Shown here: one piece after another, positions 6,642-11,827 of the stretch
Layout of the letters: the number at the start of each line of letters is the position of its first letter
How positions within the stretch are numbered: the stretch's first letter is position 1
Assembly (NCBI GenBank): GCA_964648005.1
Contig: CAZYKR010000131.1
Location: forward strand, 1 to 11,827
Source: JAGQTE01 sp964648005
Lineage (GTDB): Bacteria > Actinomycetota > Acidimicrobiia > Acidimicrobiales > Acidimicrobilacustridaceae
Direction: 5' to 3'
DNA: 11,827 bases
Position numbers and translations under genes: made by a program
Notes under the pieces: model-generated
Database searches by the model: none
Told to the model about the DNA's origin: nothing
Seen by the model: the letters and a program-made list of their open reading frames with translations, nothing else

Positions 6642-7787
6642 TCAGACCGGGTGCACCCGCAGGATCGCCCCGGGGTCGGCGTCGGTGAGGACGTACAGGT
6701 CGCCGTCGGGGCCCTGTATCGCCACGCGCAGCCGGCCGCGGTCGGTCACCCCGGACCCCTCGGACACGACGGCTCCGGAGGCATCGAGCACCAAGAAGCG
6801 CAGTTGGGTGCCCTTGAGCGCCGCCACGGCCAGGGCGCCGTCCCACGCCTTCCACTGCGGGCCGGTCACGAACCCCGCCCCGGAGGTGGCAATGGTGGGA
6901 CAGCCCGACGACCAGGTGGCGACGACGGCGCCCGGGAACTCGGTGAGGTCGGTCATGGGGACGAACTCGTTGTAGCCGACACTGCCGTCGGTCGGCACCG
7001 GGTTCCAGCCGTAGTTGCCGCCCGCCACCAACCGGTTCACCTCGTCGTTGCAGTCCGGACCGTGCTCGACCTCGTACGGCGTGCCGTCGCCCGGCCGGAA
7101 GGCGAGACCCTGCGGGTTGCGGTGGCCGTAGGAGTAGATCTCCGGCCGGAACGGTGGGGCCATGTTGCCCGGCGCCGGGTCGCCGTCACGGTCGATGCGC
7201 AAGATCTTGCCGCCGAGCGACTGCGGGTCCTGCGGGTTGGTGCCGGTGGCGGCGTCGCCGGCAGTGATCCAGAGGTAGCCGTCGGGCCCGAAGCGCGGCC
7301 GGCAGCCCGAGTGGCGCCCGACCGACGTGGCGCTGACGGGCAGCCCGGTGAGGATGTCGGCACGCCCGGCGATGCTGGTCGTGGCGGCGTCGACGGTCCA
7401 GCGCACGACGCGCACGTCGTGCGTGCCCGACAGGTTCGACAAGAAGCACGTGTACAGGTGCCGGTTGGTGGCGAAGTCCGGGTCGACCGCCAGGCCGAGC
7501 ATCCCGCCCTCGCCGAGGCCGTCGACGTCGGGTGGGTCGCCCAGCAGCCGCAGCTCACCGCCGACGAGCGCCCGCACCGCACCCGAGCGCTCGGTGAACA
7601 CCAGCGAACCGTCGGGGAGGAAGCCCAGGTCCCACGGTCGCGCCAGACCGTCGCGCACGACCGACACCTCGAGCGTCGGCGCGTCCGGGGGTGGTGGTGG
7701 CGGTGGCGGCACCGGAGCGACGCAGGCGGCACCGGCGGCGATCGCCGCCACGATGACGGGCACGAGCAACACCCGGCGATGGTTCAC
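6642..7787 (-). CDS. Soluble quinoprotein dehydrogenase, PQQ glucose/sorbosone dehydrogenase family (probable lipoprotein)
   Basis: 381 aa from a GTG at 7787, supported by a strong GGGGGAGG site (7793-7800) five bases before it. The N-terminus is a hydrophobic signal segment (residues 6-20) ending in AGAAC, so Cys22 may be lipidated, followed by eight prolines (27-34) as a spacer. Then comes the family's six-bladed beta-propeller: PWDLGFLPDG (51-60), GMLGLAVDPDF (95-105), HSGCRPRFGPDG (159-170), TAGD (175-178), GGKILRIDRDG (192-202), SYGHRNPQGLAF (219-230), and DEVNRLVAGGNYGW (248-261). His159 and Arg223 align with the catalytic His and cofactor-contacting Arg of soluble glucose dehydrogenase. 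Enzymes of this family oxidise sugars outside the membrane using PQQ. No PQQ biosynthesis gene is present here, so the cofactor and sugar substrate are inferred only from the family. Confidence 0.92.
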   Translation of the reverse strand: MNHRRVLLVPVIVAAIAAGAACVAPVPPPPPPPPDAPTLEVSVVRDGLARPWDLGFLPDGSLVFTERSGAVRALVGGELRLLGDPPDVDGLGEGGMLGLAVDPDFATNRHLYTCFLSNLSGTHDVRVVRWTVDAATTSIAGRADILTGLPVSATSVGRHSGCRPRFGPDGYLWITAGDAATGTNPQDPQSLGGKILRIDRDGDPAPGNMAPPFRPEIYSYGHRNPQGLAFRPGDGTPYEVEHGPDCNDEVNRLVAGGNYGWNPVPTDGSVGYNEFVPMTDLTEFPGAVVATWSSGCPTIATSGAGFVTGPQWKAWDGALAVAALKGTQLRFLVLDASGAVVSEGSGVTDRGRLRVAIQGPDGDLYVLTDADPGAILRVHPV

Positions 7788-7812
7788 GGCAGCCTCCCCC
7801 GGCGAGCGCAGA

Positions 7813-7832
7813 CCTGGACCTGCGCCAGGGTA
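7813..7832. promoter_or_regulatory. Inverted repeat and possible -10 box in the quinoprotein/oxygenase divergent gap
   Basis: The 84-base gap between the two divergent starts holds CCTGG-N7-CCAGG (7813-7829). Overlapping its right arm, the minus strand reads TACCCT (7827-7832), a TANNNT match 39 bases before the quinoprotein GTG. No clear -35 is seen. No equally good box is visible for the plus-strand oxygenase, which also lacks an obvious ribosome-binding site. Confidence 0.25.
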
Positions 7833-7871
7833 CCGAGTGCACACCGGCGCGACCCGCGAGACTGAGACGCC

Positions 7872-8855
7872 GTGACCACCATCCCCGTCATCGATATGGC
7901 GCCGGTGCGACGCGGCGAACGCCTCGACACCGTCGGCCGGGCCATCGACGCCGCGTGCCGCGAGGTGGGGTTCGTCACGATCGTCGGCCACGGCATCGCC
8001 CCCGCCGTCGTCGGCGACCTCACCGTCGCGGCGCAGGAGTTCTTCGCCCTGCCCGACGCCACGAAGGCGGCGATCGCCATGACGGGCGGCGGCCGCGCCT
8101 GGCGCGGGTGGTTCCCGATCGGTGCCGAGCTCACCGCCGGTCGACCGGACGGCAAGGAGGGCATCTACTTCGGCACCGACCTCCCCGCCGACGACCCCCG
8201 GGTGCGCACCGGCACCCCGTTGCACGGACCGAATCGCTACCCCGCCGGACCGCCGGGGTTGCGCCCCGCCGTCGAGGCGTACCTGGCGGCGGTCACGGCG
8301 CTCGGTCAGGACGTGCTGCGCGCCATGGCCGTCGGGCTCGGACTCGACGCCGACTGGTTCGTGCGGGGGCTCACCGCCGACCCGCTCGTGCTGTTCCGGA
8401 TCTTCCGCTATCCGACGCTGCCGCCTGGCGCGCCCGACGAGGCGTGGAGCGTCGGCGAGCACACCGACTACGGCCTGGTCACGCTGCTCCCCCAGGACGA
8501 CGCCAACGGCCTCGAGGTACGTGGACCGACCGGCTGGATCGCCGTGCCGTCGCACCCCGACGCCTTCGTCGTGAACCTCGGCGACATGCTCGAACGGATG
8601 ACCCGCGGCCGGTGGGTCTCGACCAGTCACCGGGTCCGCAACACCTCGGGGCGCGACCGGCTGGCGTTCCCGTTGTTCCTGGACCCCGGGTGGGACGTCG
8701 AGGTCCCGATCGTCCCCGGGCTCGGCGCCGGCGCCACCGACGCCACCGCCCGCTGGGACGGGCAGGCGGTCACGGCGTGGGACGGCACCTACGGCACCTA
8801 CGTGCTCGACAAGGTGTCGAAGGTCTTCCCCGAGCTGGCGGCGGAGGTGCGATGA
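7872..8855 (+). CDS. 2-oxoglutarate/Fe(II)-dependent oxygenase, isopenicillin N synthase family
   Basis: 327 aa, the normal family length, from a GTG at 7872. The N-terminal dioxygenase domain is seen in IPVIDMAP (4-11) and CREVGFVTIVGHGI (29-42). The jelly-roll core carries the iron-binding set H-x-D...H: EHTDYG (His197, Asp199) and SHRVRN (His253). The cosubstrate-binding motif, usually R-x-S, reads R-L-A (Arg263, Ala265), so the arginine is kept but the serine is replaced. Family members oxidise small molecules, using 2-oxoglutarate in most cases or driving ring closure in isopenicillin N synthase itself. The substrate is unknown. The stop overlaps the next gene's start in an ATGA, so the two are translationally coupled and likely act in one process. 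It is divergent from the quinoprotein gene across 84 bases. Confidence 0.93.
   Translation: MTTIPVIDMAPVRRGERLDTVGRAIDAACREVGFVTIVGHGIAPAVVGDLTVAAQEFFALPDATKAAIAMTGGGRAWRGWFPIGAELTAGRPDGKEGIYFGTDLPADDPRVRTGTPLHGPNRYPAGPPGLRPAVEAYLAAVTALGQDVLRAMAVGLGLDADWFVRGLTADPLVLFRIFRYPTLPPGAPDEAWSVGEHTDYGLVTLLPQDDANGLEVRGPTGWIAVPSHPDAFVVNLGDMLERMTRGRWVSTSHRVRNTSGRDRLAFPLFLDPGWDVEVPIVPGLGAGATDATARWDGQAVTAWDGTYGTYVLDKVSKVFPELAAEVR
8843..8847 (+). promoter_or_regulatory. Ribosome-binding site inside the oxygenase gene for the coupled hydrolase
   Basis: GGAGG lies four bases before the ATG at 8852, within the last codons of the oxygenase. With the ATGA overlap this decides the start of the serine hydrolase and supports coupled translation. 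Confidence 0.7.
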
Positions 8856-10225
8856 GCGTGCTGCGCCTCCCGTGGCGCGCCGCCGGCGGCCTCGCAACGG
8901 CTGCGACCGGCGCCGCGCGCGCCGTGGCGGCACCGGTGCTTGCACCGGTGCTGGCGCCGGTCGGGCAGGTCGCGCGCGACCACATCGTGCGCACCTGCCC
9001 GGTGCCCGGCGACCTCGACGCCGTCACCTCGGTGGGTGACGAGGCCGACGACCCGGACGGCATCGACGTCGAACCGGTGTGGACCCGCGCCCGGGCGTTG
9101 TACGCGTCGGGCGTGCACCCTGCGCTGCAGCTGTGCATCCGCCACCGCGGCGAGATCGTGGTGGACCGCGCCATCGGCTACGCGCGCGGCGTGCGGCCCG
9201 GGCGCCCGATCGATCCGGCCACCGCCATTCCAGCGACCACGCATACGCCCATCAACCTGTTCTCTGCCGGCAAGGCCGTGACGGCGTTGGTCATGTGCCT
9301 GCTCGAGGAGCACGGCCACGTCGCGCTGGACGAGCCGGTCGCCACCTACCTGCCGGCGTTCGCCTGTCACGGCAAGGAACGCATCACGGTGCGGCAGGTC
9401 CTGACCCACCGCGCTGGCGTGCCGGCTCTGCCGGACCACGCCCTCGACCTCGACCTGCTCGCCGACCCCGACGTCGTGCGCGACCTGCTGTGCGACCTGC
9501 GCCCTTCGGCCGTGATCGGCGGTCCGCCCGCCTACCACGCCCTCACCGGCGGGTTCATCGCCGAGGCCGTGGCGCGCGCCACGACCGGACGCAGCCTCCG
9601 GGACCTGCTGGTCGATCACGTCAAGGCGCCGCTCGGGTTGCTTTGGTTCGACTTCGGTGTCGGCGACGACGATGCGGCCCTCGTCGCCACCAACGTCTGC
9701 AGCGGCCTGCCGATCGTGCCGCCGCTGTCGTTCGTGTTCGACCGCCTGCTCGGCATGCCGTGGGACGAGGCGGTGCGCTGGTCGAACGACGCGCGGTTCG
9801 TCACCAGCGTGGTGCCGTCGGGCAACGTCATCGTGACGGCACGCGACACTGCGACCTTCTACCAGTGCCTGCTCGACGGTGGTGTGCTCGACGGGACGCG
9901 CGTCATGTCGAGCGCCACGATCGACCGGGCACGGCGTGCTGACCTGCCGACCATCGACCTCGACCGTCGCATCCTGTTGCCGCTGCAGTACGGCACGGGC
10001 TTCATGCTCGGCACCTCGACGATCAGCCTGTACGGCTGGAACCACCCCCGGGCCTTCGGCCACCTCGGCCTCGCCAACTCGTTCACCTGGGCCGATCCGG
10101 ACCGCGACCTCGTCGTGGCCCTGCTCACCACGGGCAAGGCCGTGCTCGGCACCCACGTCGGCGCGCTGCTGGCGTTGATCGCCCAGATCCACCGGACGTT
10201 CCCGGTGGCGACGACGGCGCGTTGA
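8852..10225 (+). CDS. Serine hydrolase of the beta-lactamase/penicillin-binding-protein fold (class C-like esterase)
   Basis: 457 aa, complete. The catalytic set is that of the class C beta-lactamase/EstB/DD-peptidase superfamily: Ser-x-x-Lys in LFSAGKAV (Ser138, Lys141), Tyr228 in PPAYHALTGG, and H-x-G in FGHLGLANS (His404, Gly406), which stands where KTG is found in true beta-lactamases. This variant is typical of esterases and other non-antibiotic hydrolases. TVRQVLTHRAGVP (179-191) is also a family hallmark. The first 45 residues are Ala/Val/Pro-rich and contain an APVL repeat; they do not form a clear signal peptide or membrane helix, so the location is uncertain. It is coupled to the upstream oxygenase and ends 21 bases from the convergent lyase gene. 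The substrate is unknown; it could be an ester, amide or lactone made or altered by the oxygenase. Confidence 0.92.
   Translation: MSVLRLPWRAAGGLATAATGAARAVAAPVLAPVLAPVGQVARDHIVRTCPVPGDLDAVTSVGDEADDPDGIDVEPVWTRARALYASGVHPALQLCIRHRGEIVVDRAIGYARGVRPGRPIDPATAIPATTHTPINLFSAGKAVTALVMCLLEEHGHVALDEPVATYLPAFACHGKERITVRQVLTHRAGVPALPDHALDLDLLADPDVVRDLLCDLRPSAVIGGPPAYHALTGGFIAEAVARATTGRSLRDLLVDHVKAPLGLLWFDFGVGDDDAALVATNVCSGLPIVPPLSFVFDRLLGMPWDEAVRWSNDARFVTSVVPSGNVIVTARDTATFYQCLLDGGVLDGTRVMSSATIDRARRADLPTIDLDRRILLPLQYGTGFMLGTSTISLYGWNHPRAFGHLGLANSFTWADPDRDLVVALLTTGKAVLGTHVGALLALIAQIHRTFPVATTAR
8930..8962 (+). repeat. 12-bp direct repeat encoding APVL near the hydrolase N-terminus
   Basis: Two perfect ten-base palindromes, GCACCGGTGC (8930-8939 and 8942-8951), are followed by a decayed third copy (8954-8962), with a 12-base period. 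They encode Ala-Pro-Val-Leu repeated about two and a half times. This is probably a slippage-born linker rather than a regulatory site. Confidence 0.6.
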
Positions 10226-10246
10226 CCCGACGGCGGGGCAGCGACC

Positions 10247-11494
10247 TCAGTCGTCCATACCGGCGATGCCGCCGTAGCCCGCGGCCTTGCCCCGGCTGGT
10301 GCCGCCGGCGGCGACGGCGTCGGCGAGGTCGACGGCGAAGCGGTCGGTGACGGTGAGGTGGTATGGCGACACCATCAGGTGCAGACCGCCCTGCTGGCGG
10401 TCCAGGTTCCAGCCCCGGTCGTCCATGCCGTCACCGACGGCGCCGACGTCGACGCCCGAGCCCGGCGCCGGTCCGAACTCGAACACGGACATGTCCGGCG
10501 AGCCGGTGACGGCCAGGCCGTCGATCCCGGCGATAGCGGCCTGGAAGGCGCGGGTGGCGTCGCGCACTTGCGTCGCCTTGCGCAGGTAGCCGTCGGCGCC
10601 GAGGAAGCGAATGGCGGCCCAGGCGCCCGCCATCGGTGCCGCAGGACGCGTGCCCGCGGTCGTGATCGACCCGTAGAGGCCGCCGGGCCACTCGTCGTAG
10701 AGGAACCACTGGTGGCGCACCATCTCGGGATCCTTGTAGAGGACGGTCGAGGCGCCCTTGAACGTGTAGCCGTACTTGTGGATGTCGGCGCTCATCGACG
10801 TGACGCCCTCGACCCGGAAGTCCCACGGCGGCACCGGCTCGCCGAGGCGCTCCCACCAGGGCAGCATCCAGCCGCCGAGGCAGGCATCGACGTGCAGCAG
10901 GGTGTCGTGCGCCAGCGCCACCTGGCCGAGGGCCGGGATGGGGTCGATCACGCCGTACGGGTAGCAGGGCGCGCTGCCGACGAGCAGCACGGTGTTGTCG
11001 TCGACCGCCGCCGCCATCGCCTCGACGTCGGCGCGCAGGTCGGGACCGACCGGCACGCGACGGTGCTCGATGCGCAGGTAGTGGCAGGCCTTGGCGAAGG
11101 CGGGGTGCACCGTGTCGGGCGTGATGATGTTCGGCGTCGCCACGCCGCGCCCGTCGCCCCAGCTGCGGGCCGTGTGCACGGCCAAGAAGATGCTCTCGGT
11201 GCCCCCGCTCGACAGCGAGCCCGCCTCGGGGTCCGTGCCGAGCAGCGACGCCGCCATGGACACGACGTCCTTCTCCATCTGGACGAGGCTCGGGTACTTG
11301 AACGGGTTCAGCGCGTTCTCGTGGAGGTACCGGTTCGCCACCTCGTGCAACAGCGCCTCGAGGGCTGCGTCGTCGGGGTGGTAGACGAGGCTGAAGGCCC
11401 TGCCGCTGCGCCAGTCGATGTCGCCACCTTGGAGGGTGTCGACCTCGGCCAGCACCGCCTCCGCCGGGGTGCCGTGTTCAGGAAAGGTCTGCAT
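10247..11494 (-). CDS. PLP-dependent lyase/decarboxylase closely resembling sphingosine-1-phosphate lyase
   Basis: 415 aa from an ATG at 11494. The order of motifs follows sphingosine-1-phosphate lyase from end to end: FPEHGTPAEAVL (4-15), DIDWRSGR (25-32), NPFKYPSL (63-70), SSGGTESI (95-102), a PLP-stacking-type His130 in TVHPAFAKA, VGSAPCYPYGVIDPI (172-186), HVDACLGGW (201-209) with Asp203 to bind the pyridine nitrogen, SADIHKYGYTFKGAS (235-249) with Lys240 as the Schiff-base lysine, and the EWPGGLYGS segment (268-276). Known lyases cut phosphorylated long-chain bases to phosphoethanolamine and an aldehyde; related bacterial proteins may instead decarboxylate amino acids. It lacks the N-terminal membrane anchor of the eukaryotic enzyme, so it should be cytoplasmic. 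The last 20 residues are Gly-rich. The ribosome-binding site is weak. It follows the NUDIX-like gene by 17 bases, probably as one operon. Confidence 0.92.
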   Translation of the reverse strand: MQTFPEHGTPAEAVLAEVDTLQGGDIDWRSGRAFSLVYHPDDAALEALLHEVANRYLHENALNPFKYPSLVQMEKDVVSMAASLLGTDPEAGSLSSGGTESIFLAVHTARSWGDGRGVATPNIITPDTVHPAFAKACHYLRIEHRRVPVGPDLRADVEAMAAAVDDNTVLLVGSAPCYPYGVIDPIPALGQVALAHDTLLHVDACLGGWMLPWWERLGEPVPPWDFRVEGVTSMSADIHKYGYTFKGASTVLYKDPEMVRHQWFLYDEWPGGLYGSITTAGTRPAAPMAGAWAAIRFLGADGYLRKATQVRDATRAFQAAIAGIDGLAVTGSPDMSVFEFGPAPGSGVDVGAVGDGMDDRGWNLDRQQGGLHLMVSPYHLTVTDRFAVDLADAVAAGGTSRGKAAGYGGIAGMDD

Positions 11495-11511
11495 CGGCGC
11501 CGATCGTACGG

Positions 11512-11827
11512 TCAACCAGCGAGCGCCGCGGCCAGGCGTTCGACGAAGGCAACCTGGGCCTCGATCAGCAGATGGCGCGCCTGGTCCGGTGTGCACCACG
11601 CCGCCCGGTCGATCTCGGGGAAGCGCCGACGCTGCCCGCTGCGTGGTGGCCACTCGATCTCGATCGTGGCGCCGGCGATGGCGGCGACGTCGAGGTCGCC
11701 TTCGACCGCCCACGCCTGCACGGTCTTGCCCGCCTTCTGGCGGACGGTGCCGAGCTCGAGGAACGGACCCGCCGGCGGCGCCCGCCCGAGCACCGCCCGG
11801 GACACGCGCAGCGCCCCCCCCCGCGGG
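11512..11827 (-). CDS. NUDIX-family protein, C-terminal part (cut by the window edge), with degenerate Nudix box
   Basis: The frame ends at a TGA at 11512 and stays open to the right edge, so the N-terminus lies outside the window. The visible part matches the C-terminal half of predicted NTP pyrophosphohydrolases of about 150-160 aa: FLELGTVRQKAGKTVQAWAV, GDLD, EIEWPPRSG, FPEIDRAAW, and a final helix with VAFVERL. A GTG at 11805 is a possible internal start, but the family needs sequence before it. The place where the Nudix box should end, usually R-E-hydrophobic-x-E-E-x-G, reads R-V-S-R-A-V-L-G (codons ending at 11783), so all three glutamates are replaced. It could be an inactive relative, a decaying gene, or an error near a run of nine C (plus strand 11814-11822). 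It would be co-transcribed with the lyase. Confidence 0.75.
   Translation of the reverse strand, partial: PRGGALRVSRAVLGRAPPAGPFLELGTVRQKAGKTVQAWAVEGDLDVAAIAGATIEIEWPPRSGQRRRFPEIDRAAWCTPDQARHLLIEAQVAFVERLAAALAG

Noticed and set aside
7788..8945. N-terminal extension of the quinoprotein by 386 codons
   Set aside because: The extension is antisense to the oxygenase and has shadow composition. The GTG at 7787 has a strong ribosome-binding site and opens a lipoprotein-like signal.
8852..10225. Antibiotic-inactivating beta-lactamase, or a beta-lactam biosynthesis cluster with the neighbouring isopenicillin-synthase-like gene
   Set aside because: The hydrolase has H-x-G instead of KTG and lacks a clear signal peptide. 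No peptide synthetase or other beta-lactam pathway gene is present, and the oxygenase is only a general family member.
10226..10246. Terminator between the convergent hydrolase and lyase genes
   Set aside because: The 21-base gap shows no convincing inverted repeat.
11814..11822. Run of nine C as a phase-variable tract
   Set aside because: It is at the window edge and in a decaying-looking coding region; with no upstream sequence, assembly error is at least as likely.
1..11827. tRNA, rRNA, insertion sequence, attachment site or riboswitch
   Set aside because: The gaps between genes are all under 150 bases and none shows a cloverleaf, terminal inverted repeats with a transposase, or a riboswitch core that I can recognise.

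Overview
The window is a gene-dense, very GC-rich stretch of bacterial chromosome with strong third-position G/C bias. The actinobacterial look comes from base composition, frequent GTG starts, a secreted protein with DTR...SNLN...GYF-type repeats, and a Glu/Val/Ala-rich membrane protein. I would guess Acidimicrobiia or a relative, but that is inference: no rRNA or marker gene is present. There are ten genes, nine complete and one cut by the right edge. Nothing marks a mobile element, phage, CRISPR array or RNA gene, and no gap between genes exceeds 150 bases.

Left half, all on the minus strand, reading from high to low coordinates: a type-B carboxylesterase (5980 to 4472), a secreted protein with an unknown N-terminal module and three tandem surface-type repeats (4418 to 2250), two small unknown proteins (2118 to 1774 and 1728 to 1471), and a single-pass membrane protein with a long acidic tail containing a five-copy 30-bp repeat (1327 to 5). 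Spacing suggests one or two transcription units.

Centre: a MOSC-domain protein (6038 to 6613) diverges from the esterase across 57 bases that hold overlapping candidate promoters. It converges on a lipoprotein-like soluble quinoprotein (PQQ glucose/sorbosone dehydrogenase family, 7787 to 6642), with a hairpin between the two stops.

Right half: an isopenicillin-N-synthase-family 2-oxoglutarate/Fe(II) oxygenase (7872 to 8855) is translationally coupled by ATGA overlap to a beta-lactamase-fold serine hydrolase (8852 to 10225). Converging on them are a PLP-dependent lyase very like sphingosine-1-phosphate lyase (11494 to 10247) and, 17 bases upstream of it, the C-terminal part of a NUDIX-family protein whose catalytic glutamates appear to be missing.

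Most of this is ordinary accessory metabolism. I did not find a convincing new multi-gene system. The best leads are the coupled oxygenase/serine-hydrolase pair, the lyase/degenerate-NUDIX pair, and the repeat-bearing membrane and secreted proteins.
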